Below are positions 27,240-41,785 of a stretch of 64,000 bases of DNA, one piece after another. The stretch is taken from assembly GCA_021397835.1 (NCBI GenBank), contig JAJFZO010000407.1:4402001-4466000 (forward strand), given 5' to 3'. Numbering within the stretch: position 1 is the stretch's first letter; every line of letters begins with the position of its first letter. This stretch comes from Moringa oleifera (lineage: Eukaryota > Streptophyta > Magnoliopsida > Brassicales > Moringaceae). The translations under genes were made by a program, and so were the position numbers. The notes under the pieces are model-generated. The model was not told where the DNA came from. It ran no database searches and was given only the letters and a program-made list of their open reading frames with translations.

Positions 27240-29046
27240 ATGGATCAGATACTCAACAAGGTGGGCTCGTATTGGATAGGTAAACGGGCTAACAAGGAGA
27301 TCAGTTCGGTCGGTGATGATCTCAACGTATGCCTGCTCTCTCTTCTCTCGCTCCCTCATTTTTAACTTTTTACCCACGTGATTTCTATTTCTTGATTTTC
27401 GGGGCCTTTAATCATGAACTTGTCCTTTGATCTAGGGATTTCTTGGGTTGAGACGATTTGTCTGAACGCCGCTGTTAATTATTCCGTGTTGAGATAGCAG
27501 TACTATTTTCCTGTTCATTTTGACTTAGTTTTACGTTTGCCTGATTGATTTTGTTATTATTAGCTCGGGTCAGTTTAATTTTGTTATTTTACGTCTAGTT
27601 TTTCATGTTCAAGATGTGGGCTGTCTGAAGTTCGATTATCGAGTATTTGAGTTGAATGGTAACTTGGCATCAGACTCGTTTATACATCTGCTGTGATTTC
27701 TTTTATGTTGGACAATAAATTCTGCGAATCCATGATGGAAGGACCTGAAGGCAATAGTATAGGAGCTCCCCTAAACCCAGAATCGAGCTTCCGTTGGTTC
27801 CACAAATTATAAATTCTTCTTTTTAATGTCCATAACTGTGGCTTCCTTTAAATGGTCAAGTCCCATGCTATGGTTGTTGAAGGAATGTGCCTGGAGGTTC
27901 CACTCTGCCTGCACTTCTTAACTTGAAATGAATCAATCAGATGAAGTGAAGCCTTCGCTACAAATGATATTTAGATCTTTGAAATGCCTTCTTGGGTGAT
28001 ATTTTGAATTCCTGATAAATGTTTGAGGGACATATATAGAATAAAATTCACCTTTATAAGGGATGCTCCAATCTGGTTTACTTCAGATCTAGTTTATTTG
28101 AAGTTGTTGTGTGTTTTCTATAATGGCGTTTCTTACCATTTTCTGTGCTTTTGCTTTTCCATTATCAGTCATTGTCAAACAGTATTGAAGGAGGAACCAA
28201 ATGGTTGGTTAACAAAATAAAAGGTTCGTATTTTGCCTTATTAATCTCGTTCCAGGTTTCTGTTTTATTGCAGTGAGTGTGAACAATAAATAACTTGTTT
28301 GAGTTTCTTAGCATATATACAAAGCTTTATGCTAGTAGATAATACATATTACTTTGTTTCTGCTCCAAAAAAAAAAAAAAAAAATGCAAAGCTTTGACAT
28401 CAGCTGCTTAGGATGAACTAGAAAGACACCCAGATAAATATGATTTTAACAGCTTGTGTTGATAGCTAAACATGTTCGTTCAAACAGTAATCCAGAGTGT
28501 TCATTGTAGTTTGTTTCAGTTTCAGTGTTCTTAATACCATTCAACTGGGGGCTGGGTGTCATTGTGGTTTTGAAATTGAGCCTTCATCTCAGAGCCTATC
28601 TTTTCAAATTTGCTTGCTTGTTGGGTTTGTCTGGAGTTTCTGCTTAATTTTGAATAACATTTGTCCTTCATACAGGAAAAATGCAGAAACCATTGCCGGA
28701 GCTGCTGAAGGAGTATGGCTTGCCCGTAGGAATCTTCCCCCGTGATGCCACCAACTATGAGTTCAACGAAGAGACGGGAAAGCTCACAGTCTTCATTCCC
28801 TCAATCTGTGAAGTAGGCTACAAGGACTCATCAGTCTTGCGTTTCTCCGCTACTGTAACAGGGTATCTGGAGAAGGGGAAGCTAGCAGACGTTGAAGGTA
28901 TGAAGACCAAGGTTATGATTTGGGTAAAAGTGACCTGTATCTCAGCTGATGCATCAAAGGTTCATTTCTTAGCTGGGATGAAGAAAAGCAGGAGTAGAGA
29001 TGCTTATGAGGTTCTTAGGGATGGTGTAAGTGTGGATAAGTTCTAG
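27240..29046 (+). CDS. DUF538 family protein, At5g01610-like
   Basis: DUF538 proteins are plant-specific small proteins of uncertain biochemistry. There are three exons: 27240-27326 (MDQILNKVGSYWIGKRAN), 28169-28223 (SLSNSIEGGTKWLVNKIK) and 28676-29046. The joins keep frame (phase 0, then phase 1). The product is 170 residues. The DUF538 domain starts at PLPELLKEYGLPVGIFP and includes YEFNEETGKLTVFIPSICEV and SRSRDAYEVLRDG. The protein lacks a signal peptide, unlike many secreted DUF538 members. The match to At5g01610 as I recall it is nearly end to end. That gene is the neighbour of ferritin FER1 in Arabidopsis, which agrees with the layout here. Confidence 0.92.
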
Positions 29047-29530
29047 CATGGTCGGAGTGCTTACAGGGTATCATAATATTATGTGCTTTAATGTTTGTCA
29101 TTCCATGTACACCCTTGTTGCACAATTGGTTAATGTATAATATAAGCAGAAAGACTGGTTGAACTTAGTTTTGTCTTCCCCCTGGATGTTGATTAGTGGT
29201 GACTAGGTGGATCATCTCTTCAATGTTTGGTCGATTAAGCTCCCTGATTTCGTTTGCCTCTACAGTTTTCTACACGAATTCTTGAGCAAGTGATGCTCAT
29301 ATTCAAATCAAAAATCAAAGAAAATCAAATCTTTAAATTCTGGAGATGCTTAATTCTTTGGATCCAGAAATGAGTTTGGATTAAGATGTATATATGTATT
29401 GATGTATGAAATAACAACAAATGGTCTGTTGGAATTTCTTTGGCTGTAAGACAATGCCAATATGAGAAGTGCCTTAGGCATCACAGTATAAAAAACAGAA
29501 AAAGAAACAAGAGAAAATTGGAAAAGACAC
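29047..29530. other. 3' flank of the DUF538 gene
   Basis: AT-rich spacer between the DUF538 stop and tRNA-Gly. No gene seen. Confidence 0.5.
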
Positions 29531-29601
29531 TGCACCAGCCGGGAATCGAACCCGGGTCTGTACCGTGGCAGGGTACTATTCTACCACTAGACCACTGGTG
29601 C
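29531..29601 (-). tRNA. tRNA-Gly (anticodon GCC)
   Basis: On the minus strand, 71 nt fold as a cloverleaf. The acceptor is GCACCAG/CTGGTGC with A discriminator, the D-arm contains TGGTCTAGTGGTAG (A box), the anticodon stem GTACC/GGTAC encloses CTGCCAC giving GCC, and the T-arm contains GGGTTCGATTCCC (B box). There is no intron. Confidence 0.96.
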
Positions 29602-30194
29602 TTGTTGTCGAAATAACAAAAATAAAATTTCTTACTCATTTCATCACCCATAATTTTTCTCCCATCGAAGTCGGAAAATTTTACAGGATAATGAAACTGG
29701 TACACAGAATTAGCGACATACATTGTAGCATTTCAGTGATGGATGATGATTTGCCATTAAAGCAAAGTTCGGATACACAAGACCCCTTGGTGATTGGAGA
29801 ACATGAATCTTCTAATGCTAGCAACTACTGCAATTAAAATTCAAGCATCCATGATAAAGAAAGCGCCAATTTATGTGCAAGCATCCATGATAAATAAAAC
29901 GCCAGCCCTACAAATTAGCAACTTCTTATAATTGAAGCCTATAGCCAATGCAAATCTGGGAGACATGAACAGAAAATGTCATCGGCCTTGATGTTCTTAT
30001 AACCTTAATTGGCACAGTAAATTGCAGAAGATACAAAGTATATCCAATAGTTCCCAACAACCATTGGGAAGGTAGGTCAGAAAGGGTGATTCTTACTGAG
30101 TCATTCAAAACCAGAGATGCTATTTTGAGCAACTTTAGGTCTCAAGGCTCAACCAGGTTGCCTGAGGAGCTTGCAGATACAGGACTTGATTTCT
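29602..30194. other. Spacer between tRNA-Gly and the mitoferrin gene
   Basis: Probably mostly 3' flank of the mitoferrin gene. A duplicated phrase (GCAAGCATCCATGATAAA-like) occurs near 29842 and 29878. No gene seen. Confidence 0.4.
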
Positions 30195-31623
30195 TCAGAT
30201 ATCTGGGCTGCTTCGATCATTGAGCTCTTGAAAGAAGGATTTCGAGGCTTCATAAGTAGACCAGCAGATTGCAGCAGCAGGAGCATGGAAGAGCATCCTG
30301 GGTATCCATCCCCTCATCAGCACTCCATATCCATCCTTCTTCACAATTGTTTTAATAACATTCCCAATTGAACTGCTTGAGTATCTATCACATCCACACA
30401 CCCCCTGCATAACAATACACAGAGGAAACTTCAGACACAATTTGGCAACATACCCTTTTCTCTTTTGTTCTTAAGGGACAAAAAGACCCAGTTACTGAGG
30501 AATTTGGTAGCATTCTCATGCCAGAAGACAGCAATTTCAGACAAGCAAGATCTCTATAATTGAGCCCTTTCAGGGGAACAGGAAGGAGTGTGTATGTAAC
30601 CAACCCAACTGGGTCAAATTTCTCTCCCTAGTCAAGTATTGGTCTGCTTTATGTTTTGAAAGTAGCGAGGAAGCCTGTATGATCAATTGGGTGTTCATCA
30701 AGAAAACAGAGTTTTGGACAATTGGACTATTTTCAACTTAACAAAGTTTTTGGAATGGTAACATATTCGGGAAAATAACTCCATTTGGTCCTCAAACAAT
30801 CCAGAAAACCCAAGAATTAAGCTTGATGGTAAGAATAAAGCTTCACCTGGCACTGAAGCTGGGTTTTGACGACGTCAAGGGGAGTGGTCACAGCAGCAGC
30901 CAGAGCCCCAGCAGCTGCACCAGCGGTGGCGTGAACCACCAACCTCTCGCCGTGGGCAGTCTCTGGCGACACACCCATCAAGGCCATCTTGGCCGCTTCG
31001 TATGTCGCGAAATGGACGGCCGTGAAGGGCGCGTTCATGACTACTGTGGTCCTGTACGACGCGTAGAATGCGCCTATCCCTTCCTCCATCAACACCCTCT
31101 TCACACAGTCACCTACGCCCTTGTACGGGCTGCTCTTCAGTTGCAGCCTCTGCTTCACCACGTCCATTGGCGTGATTACCGCGTCGCTAGTGACCGTCGC
31201 GCAGACACCAGAAACTGCATGGGCGACCGAGTTGTTGGGGTCCCCGCCCGAAAGGACTCGTTTGCAATACTCGTAGACCGAGAAGTAAACAGCGTGCGCG
31301 GGTCCCGCACCGAGACCCATCGCCGCGATGCCGCGGTAGAGACCAGCGGGTCCTTCGACTTTCAGGATTGACCCAAAAGCTTGCCGGACGCCTACTGGCT
31401 GGACCCCGCATGAGGCTCCCAGGGCCTGCATGCGGGTCTTGAGTGTGTCCACAGGGAACATGGCCATATGCTCCACGGACCCAGCGATTGAGCCGGCGAT
31501 CATGAACTGCCAGAAGTGAAGCCCGTCATGGGTTGCCTCTGGTTGGGGCGATACCGAGATTTCAGGGTGGAAATCGGGGGTTGGCGACACCGTCCGATAC
31601 TTCGGGGAGGCCTCAGTAGCCAT
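30195..31623 (-). CDS. MIT: Mitoferrin, mitochondrial iron carrier
   Basis: Mitochondrial carrier (SLC25) protein of the inner membrane, expected to import iron for Fe-S cluster and heme synthesis, as reported for rice MIT and Arabidopsis MIT1/MIT2. There are two exons: 30847-31623 and 30195-30404, joined in phase 0, giving 328 residues. The three carrier repeats show the signatures PVDTLKTRMQ, PMDVVKQRLQ and PLDVVKTQLQ, and the last half-repeat has GVLMRGWIPRMLFHAPAAAI. The N-terminus is an acidic/Pro-rich extension before HFWQFMIAGSIAGSVEHM. The intron lies right after the third signature (LQCQ). The substrate is inferred from family resemblance. The exon-1 DNA is notably GC-rich. Confidence 0.9.
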
Positions 31624-32307
31624 TGGAGGATGGTAATGCGAGTGAAGAGTTAGCCTTGGGGCTTAAAAGGGAGAGGGCATGATTGAGGATTGAGGATGGA
31701 GGTTCGCTTTCGGGTTGAATAGGGTTATATTGTCGCCATATACATGCAGAAAAACTTTTCCTTTTTTAAATTATTTCAGGAAGATTTTTGTTAGACGACC
31801 TAAAAGGAAGAGACTTCATTGCCCTGCAGATAGCATATGGAGAAGTCAAAATCAACAAAGGCGACGAGCTCTTAAAGAAAACCAAATTACTCATAAACAT
31901 TGAGTCTTCAACGGAAATATTACCACATAATCTGGGTTGCTGGTTTGCCACAGTATGAAGCAACAGCAAGTTTGGACACGAATGTGTGAGGAGATAGAAC
32001 AATAATCTGATGGATAATATAGTTTTTGGAGTCAAATACCCATTTTCTTTGTTATTTTCTTTCCATGTCTTTGAATTGGATCCTGGTTGATATGACCTTG
32101 AGAGAGTTCAAATGCGAGACGTAACAAGGTTGTTGTCCCTTTGCTTCTGAATGAATAGACCCATATATGCTAGAATTCCTTTTTTACGGCCATCAGCCAT
32201 ACCCACATTGGTTTCTTGTTTTCACAGAGGAGGAAACCGAATACTACCATCTTGGGAACTTGGTGCGAGAGACAGCCAAGTCCACTGGAAAACGAAGACC
32301 AGAAGGC

Positions 32308-32371
<64 letters not shown>

Positions 32372-34052
32372 GTATGGCTTGCTGTAATGGAGCTTCCAAG
32401 TTCCATCACTGTCACAACTTACCCTTTCAGTTTCAAGCTGAAAGCAAATGATATCCCAGAAGAGGATGAAGACAAACGATCGAGCAACATCTTGTGGCCG
32501 TGATCGCGTGGTGTCCACAAGCCCGCTACAGCATCTATCATCAAAAAAGCTGTATAATTCGGAATCACACAACCAAATGTGTGCACATTAGTCGAGCAAT
32601 TAGCACTGCATCGTCCTTATCTGAATCAACGGGTCCCCACCAGCCCTCCTCCCCATACCCTTCTTGTATTCTAATCTCAAGCTACAGTGACAAACTAGAA
32701 CTCAAGTTCTAGTCTGTGGGAATCATCGAGCAGGCCCCTTGGTTAGTGATAAGAGAAAGGAGAAGACCCATTTCTCAATCAGTCTCTTTTTAATGGTTGG
32801 CTGATGATGCCCTCTCTATTTGCTTTGCATATATAAAGGAAATATCTGCAAATACAGGCTTGAAAACACGCAGTACTTTTCGAAAGAGAGCTAAGATGAG
32901 GAAGAAGACAACAGATTGCTTCAGTGCATCTCTCTTATCTTTGATGCTATCTAGTGAAGCACTGATAACAAAAAATAGTATTGATCATCAATTACAGTAT
33001 TGTCTTGGGATGGAGTGCCCATAAAAATGGTATACAGAATCGATAAAAACTGGGCAATATCACTACAGCAAACTTCAGTTTCTTTCTTGTTCATAGTAAT
33101 CTCTTCTGCGTATCATGAAGCTCAAGCGCGGATTAATCAAGCGTGATGAATATAAACCTATCAGGAAATACTAACTATTTCAGACTTACTTGATAATTCA
33201 TGTTCTTATAAATTATTAAATTTGCTATACAAGATAAGTTTTGATTAAATTTATCTTTACAATTAAAAAGGGAACACTCCACAAATTCATTGAAACACAA
33301 TATAAATTTTAAGAATTATATGAAATAAAGATGAAAAATATATCTTTGGTTGATGTGGAACCAATTTCAAGAATATTTCGTGATAACCTTATCTGCTTCT
33401 TGTTAGGGTACCTTCGCTCAAAAGTCTTCCACGCATGGATGGAAAAATTTTAAAAATAAAAATAAAAAAAATTGCAAAGGAGATAGACATGCAGAAAAAT
33501 TAACCCGTCAGCTTAAAAGTTTGAATTTTTGATTCAGATAAAAGCTTGTAGTGTAAGGTTAATACAAGTGATTCTTTGATTTTAAATATATTAATGACGT
33601 TATTCGTCAACGGTGCGTGTATGGCTTCTTGCATAGGCAAATTAGTTCTTAATTAATCACTCCGTGAATTCTGTATTATTTAAAAAATAATTTTAAAAAT
33701 GGAAAATTAAATATGAGGTAGGAGCCTCTCTTCTTTGTCTGCGGTGAATCTTCAATGTTGTACGTTGCCCACGTGTTGTCGATAAACTTCATGGCAGACG
33801 AATTTATGCGACGCCGCCAGGGTGTGGAGAATGCCGTGTACTCGCTACTGTTGGAGACCTGAAAAGACATTTCAATTCATCCGAACGGAGGAAAATGCCT
33901 TCCATGAACAGATGTCGAGTTAGGATGGCGAGTATGTGAAGAGTGAAAACGAGCGAGTGAGGGTGTGGTCTGAAAACGACAAAAAACTTTAGTAACTAAG
34001 ATAGGGACGTGGACCGGATATTCGCGTGTTCACATTGGAATATTGGATAGGG
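31624..34052. other. Intergenic region between mitoferrin and ferritin
   Basis: The two iron genes diverge across about 2.7 kb. Inside is a pure (GA)n repeat at 32312-32368 that creates artificial open frames on both strands. The rest is AT-rich and no coding gene can be supported. Confidence 0.5.
32312..32368 (+). repeat. (GA)n microsatellite
   Basis: About 28 uninterrupted GA units. It encodes RERE or SLSL repeats by chance in several frames; none is a credible gene. Confidence 0.95.
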
Positions 34053-34068
34053 CATGAGCTCGCCACAC
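34053..34068 (+). promoter_or_regulatory. Iron-dependent regulatory sequence (IDRS) of ferritin
   Basis: CATGAGCTCGCCACAC lies 240 bases upstream of the ferritin ATG. It matches 13 of 16 positions of the Arabidopsis FER1 IDRS as I recall it (CACGAGGCCGCCACAC). In maize and Arabidopsis this element represses ferritin transcription at low iron and releases it under iron excess. A TATATAA box follows at about 34162, about 95 bases downstream. Confidence 0.75.
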
Positions 34069-34292
34069 GCCTGCTCATCTGGTTCAATCTTAGACCGACA
34101 AGTGTTCTTTGATCCGACGGTCCAAAACAGAGACTGCCAACCTGGAACTCCCCTCGATGGTCTATATAAATCCAACTCCGTCTTCCACGACTCTTCAGCC
34201 ACCATTCTTCATCTTGCTTGCTTTACTCTCCGTTCTGTGATCTCTGCTTCGTTAATACCCATTTCTCTGTTTTGTTTATAAGCTTCATAGCA

Positions 34293-35980
34293 ATGTTCTT
34301 GAAAGCATCTTCAGCTCTTTCTCTTTCAAACCAGCTTGGGGATGGCCTCATGAGTCCCTTCACTAGCTCCTCTCGTTTGTCATCCTCTGTGCTCAGCGCT
34401 CCTCCTCCTTCTTTTCAATCTACTCTGCGTTTCTCGCCGAGAAGATACGGAAGTGGGTTTCTGATCTCTGCCTCGGTAGAAGCCAATAATCTACCACTTA
34501 CCGGCGTAGTTTTTTCACCATTTGAAGAGGTGAAGAAGGAAACTCTCTGTGTTCCGCTCAGCCCTCAGCATTCGCTTGCCCGCCAGAGGTACTCAAAGGA
34601 GTGCGAAACAGCTTTAAACGAACAGATCAAGTAAGTCATTTCTTTTCATGTTCTTTTCTGGGTTATACCTTCAACCTTCTGCTATATACGTGGCTATATT
34701 ATATAGTCCATTTGTTAAGCATCTAGAAATGGCGATATTTAGTTCTTTGCTCTTGTCACAGTGTGGAGTACAACGTCTCCTATGTGTATCATTCTCTGTT
34801 CGCATATTTCGATAGGGACAGCGTTGCTCTCAAGGGGCTTGCCAAGTAAGTTACAGAAAACCTGAAGATCCTTTGTCTTTTCTATATATACTCATATGTA
34901 GATGTGTGGAACGGTTTGTTGAATCTATCTTGCCGTGATCAGATTCTTCAAGGAGTCCAGTGAAGAAGAAAGAGAACATGCCGAGAAGCTGATGAAATAT
35001 CAGGTTCCTAACAAATTTTGAAGCTTTTCTCAGATTTGGTCTGAAAGAATTTTTATTTGCTCTGTTCTGGATTCATTAATTAACAAGTTCTACTCCTTGA
35101 TAGAACAAGCGAGGGGGGAAAGTAAAACTGCACTCCATCCTGATGCCCCCTTCAGAGTTTGAACATGTGGATAAGGGAGATGCATTATATGGTAAAATTT
35201 CTCCCTCTCTCCGTTACATATTCTTTGTTCTGTGTTAGTGTCTAGTTCATTAGCATTGATAACATTTGTATTGTTGATGCAGCTATGGAGTTAGCATTGT
35301 CTTTGGAGAAGCTGACAAATGAGAAGCTCTTGGATCTGCACAGTGTAACCTACTTCACCCTTTTGGTTTCTTTGAATTTAAATCCTGAAAGGAATGATTG
35401 ATCTAGGAGTTCAAAACACAACTCATTCAGCTTAAGCCTGCAATAAACCCACTTGTTGATGCTCATCTCTTTAGTCTTTACATTTGTTCTTCTGATGAAT
35501 CCTACTGTTTTGATGGTGAAAAACAGGTTGCAGACAAAAACAATGATCCTGATATGGCAGATTTCATTGAAAGTGAGTTCTTAAATGAGCAGGTGAGTAC
35601 CGAGTTCTTATTTAATCTAAGCTTGCTTTAGAGAATACAGTCAAACAAGCAAAAGTTTGCAAAAAAACATATGTTTATGTTAAGTCTGAAGGGACACTGA
35701 TTACTTTCACTATGACTAATTCATTAGGTTGAAGCCATCAAGAAGATATCTGACTATGTCACCCAACTGAGGATGGTTGGAAAAGGCCACGGTATAATAG
35801 AAGATCTCCCGGAACTCCCCTTGATTATCCTTTGTTTCACTCAGTTGGCATTCAGAACCTGCTTGACTACTCTTTTTTGCTACCTTTTAATCCTTTCTGG
35901 GCTCTAATGATAGTCTTTTGGTGGTTGCAGGAGTTTGGCACTTTGATCAGGTTCTCCTCCGCGAAGGAGATGCTGCATAA
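34293..35980 (+). CDS. FER: Ferritin, plastid iron-storage protein
   Basis: Ferritin forms a 24-subunit shell that oxidises and stores iron in plastids. The ATG at 34293 starts a Ser-rich transit peptide, followed by the plant extension peptide ([17 protein letters not shown]). The mature helical core includes [36 protein letters not shown] (Glu and His of the ferroxidase site), [16 protein letters not shown] and the C-terminal VWHFDQVLL. The first exons are 34293-34630, 34762-34845, 34943-35003 and from 35104. The total is about eight exons, the usual plant ferritin layout, ending in TAA at 35980. Joins checked keep frame. Transcription is likely iron-controlled through the IDRS upstream. 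Confidence 0.96.
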
Positions 35981-38468
35981 TAAAACATCAGCCGTACACT
36001 AGCCTGCCCATTGCTCCTGGAATTTTAGGTGTTTTGCTTACTAGACTGAGTAATCAATAATATAATTTAGTAGAATATGTGTGTAATATGGTACTAGAAG
36101 GACCTCCAGGGTTCAACTTTGTATTGCAAGATACGGAAGCTTGGGCTGGTGGATTGGTAGCTGCAGTGACGGAATATTAGGTCTGTAAGGATCTTGGATA
36201 AGACTTGAAACCCTTAACCATGATAAAGGGTTTCAAGTGTATAACCAAATGATCTTGTTATATTGTATCATCCAGTAAAGCTAAATTTCTGACTTGGAAG
36301 ATGATCAATCATCCAACTCTTGGGATTGTTTTATTGTTTTCTACTGGACTACCAAGAGAAGAAATTATGCCACGCTCAGATGTTGATATTTACATAACGA
36401 CTGATTTAATAAAGTTTCTTGGCTCTGCTATGAATTCCAATCAAAGCTTGAACAGGAGCAGAAAAGGGGACAACTCAATTCAAGTTGGCCTAAAACAGAA
36501 TTTCCAGTGAGCTTGATTCTTGCTCCTGGTTTTCTGGGCATTTGCAGGATAAGAAGAGTGAACTATCTTCCACATAACTTGTATATCTTCATATTCCTGA
36601 CAAGACTCCATGTCCTTGTAAAGATTAAGAAGTCCACTCCTCCTTCCTGCTATGATCATCATACAACAGAAAATAAAGAAACCGTTTCTGGGTTAAAGCA
36701 GCTTAGCCCAACATAACATTTACTAATGCAGAAGTCTGTGCAAAAAAGGTTATTGGGATTGAAAGAGAAGGAGAAGGAGCAGTTTAGTTTACCTTTAGCT
36801 TTGTGTCTGAGGCATGAAGTGATCTTTATGAGTAAGCTCTTTGCAGGCAAGAGGAATGATTGTTTGAAGCAAAGCAATCTTCTCCATCTCTTCATCTCCA
36901 GTCTGCAAATAGCTCCTCCTCCTCCTCCTTACTTCTCTTCATCTTCTTTTCTTTCATTATATATTGATGTTCGTTTTCACTTAAGCTCCTTCTCACTGAT
37001 AAACTAATGAACCAATGCAAAACAACAAAGTGCGTCCGACAGGCATAAAGCAGTGCCCAAACTAGAAGGCTCCATCTGCTCATAATGCAATGACATTCCT
37101 GTCCTGCCTGATTAAAATTGTTCAATGGGAAACCATTGTTAAAGAACAAATGCATATTTCTCTTCATAAGGGCATCTTAGTCTCACAGAAAAATGACTGT
37201 GGACATGCAAGAGCTAATATTTTAACGCAGAAAACATGAAGGGTCATAGATCTTTAGTAGCATATGGTAACAAGGGGAGAGCTGATTGGAAGAGAGGGAC
37301 AGTCAGTAGGCCTGTAGTTTGGACTATGCATTTCCACTTATCTCTCTTAAAAGAGATTCTAATTTCTATTGCCTTCAAGAAGTGAGGCAATGGGGCCCTG
37401 GTCAAGCGGTCGGTTGGATTTTCTTTCAGTGCCTTTCCCTTTGTGTCTATTAGTGACCCTGGAAGATTGATGACATGAAGCATTTCATGTAGGAAATTAT
37501 TGAAAGTGCACTGCTTAGCATTTATTTAATGACAGAGAGGGAAGAAGGATGTGTTATTGCTAAATTTATTGGACAGAAGTAACACTTGGGGAGACTATGG
37601 CATGTGTTGGGTGCTGCAGCATCTAACCACTTTCCATGATATATCACCAACTATTACTACCTTAACTAAAACCCTGTTTTCTATGAGTTTAACAAATTCA
37701 ACAATCAGGACTGGGAAGTTTTCAAATCATTCTTGTTACTTATTGGAGAACGGTTTTGGGTTAGCTAGAGACAGTAACTCAGCAAGGTATCACTTCTCTT
37801 GGCACAAGTGTTGGTTAAAGAGTCGGATTGGCTGCTAGAGACAATCTTGGTATTACTTCTCTAAACAGACATGAATATGGAAGATGAGGACTGAAACTCT
37901 TAAAAAAGCTGGGTCTGCTGAATAGTTTAGATTATCTCTGCACGCCCAACAATGCTCAGGTCACCTTCAAATGATCTGTCAATATAACATTTCGTTTCAT
38001 AGCCTGAGGGGAAGATCAACTTCCTTTTAACTTCTAAGGATAAGAAGTTGAGGTTTATCAGGGCTAGAAATTTGTCAATCTACAACTTAACCAATCTCAG
38101 TGGGAGGCATCAACAGAGATGCAAGCAATCAAATGCCCACACAAATCTAAAAGAATCAACTATAAATCTACCAGCAATGGCAGAAGGGACTGATGAAATT
38201 ACAGTAAACATCAGAACAATTAGTGATATTAGGATAGAAGCAACCAGTAATCTGGAAAACTGAAACACTTGGATTTGTGAGCTAAGTAACTAACATAATC
38301 CAGAAAATTGCAACTAGTTCAAAATTGTGCTGATAATATAGAATAAAACAGAAATCATCTTAGCATAAGCTTAAACTGCAACTAAAGGAGAGCACCAAAA
38401 CCCCAATGGTCCAACAAAAGTAATTCAAGCAACACAAAGTATGTCCAAAAGAACTTATGATAAGATGA
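35981..38468. other. Intergenic region between ferritin and eS4
   Basis: About 2.5 kb between two convergent genes. It includes the two 3' flanks. Several open frames of 60-95 codons were inspected; none shows a known domain or convincing codon pattern. Confidence 0.5.
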
Positions 38469-40840
<2,372 letters not shown>

Positions 40841-40942
40841 TTTGCAGGTGTTTGCTCAAGCGATCCCTCCCCAAGAGCTCTAAAGCAGGCCCTTCGCCTG
40901 TGCGGCTGATCTTTTTATGCTTAAACTGGGGAATGAGAGCCA

Positions 40943-41121
40943 AAACCCTAGTCTAAGAGATATATATAACGGACCACCTCCATAAGGGTATTTTAGACTC
41001 TTCGATACTAAATTAACCGGGTAGGGTTTTGTAGACCTGTCCTGGTCGGAGTTGAAAAGGAAAGATGGAGGCCCAAAGGGTAAATGGACCAGATCATTAT
41101 ATCGACTGTAGACCAGGCCCA
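40943..41121 (-). promoter_or_regulatory. Ribosomal-protein promoter: telo-boxes and site II motifs of RPS4
   Basis: Two telo-boxes (AAACCCTA at 40943-40950, its complement at 41022-41029) and two TGGGCC site II motifs (complement at 41070-41075 and 41116-41121) lie within 300 bases of the RPS4 start. This combination is known from plant ribosomal protein and other growth genes, where TCP and telo-box factors act together. Confidence 0.7.
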
Positions 41122-41785
41122 TATTGGCGTCAAGTAATTCTGTAATAAAATTTTTTTTATCATAATATTAAGTAATAAAACAAAATAAAATGTAACTTAA
41201 GTTAAATAGTTTATTATTGATTTTTTAATAGATTATGTCCCTTTTCCATTATTATTTGTTTCAAAAATAACTTATAATCAGACAAATAATTTGGACCATA
41301 TGGCGGGTTAGCTTCAGTTAAGGTGGGAGGTATAGAATGACATATATATATATATATATATTAATGAATTATTTATGATTTTCTGTAAAATTATAAAATC
41401 ATAAACTTTAATCCCTGATTCTGAACTTTCATATTTCAATCATTAATTCAATAAATTTTTATTTAATTAATTCATTATATATGTATAGGTTTCAAACTGA
41501 TATCATCAATAGAAATAAATATAAATACAAGTTCAAACTGACTAACTTAACTTATTACCATAATTTATTTACTAAAAAATACTATAATTATAAAATAAAT
41601 ACAAAAATTGCAATTCTCATCTTCTAAAAATTACATTGAAAGTAAATTACACCAAAAGCACACGAGTACAGACTACTCGAAGAAACCCAATCTGTTCAGC
41701 AGAAAAGGAACTTTGCAAGACAAATTACATCCACTGGCTTATATCTCTGCTCCTGAATTAAGAATCAACAAAGCAAATTACACTG
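41122..41785. other. Spacer upstream of RPS4
   Basis: AT-rich, with a short (AT)n tract at about 41342-41360. No gene seen. Confidence 0.5.

Noticed and set aside
29840..29900. Repeated phrase as possible CRISPR-like or satellite array
   Set aside because: Only two copies of a short segment in a plant genome; a chance local duplication.
30823..31371. 182-codon frame on the + strand
   Set aside because: Exact antisense of the GC-rich mitoferrin exon; the peptide has no domain.
32151..32572. Several overlapping frames rich in Arg-Glu or Ser-Leu
   Set aside because: Produced by the (GA)n repeat, open in many frames by chance.
33676..33870. Minus-strand frame upstream of ferritin, considered as a first exon of a small gene
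   Set aside because: No partner exon or homolog recognised; cannot be supported.
37551..37838. 95-codon frame between ferritin and eS4
   Set aside because: No recognisable domain, no clear splice partners, composition like intergenic DNA.
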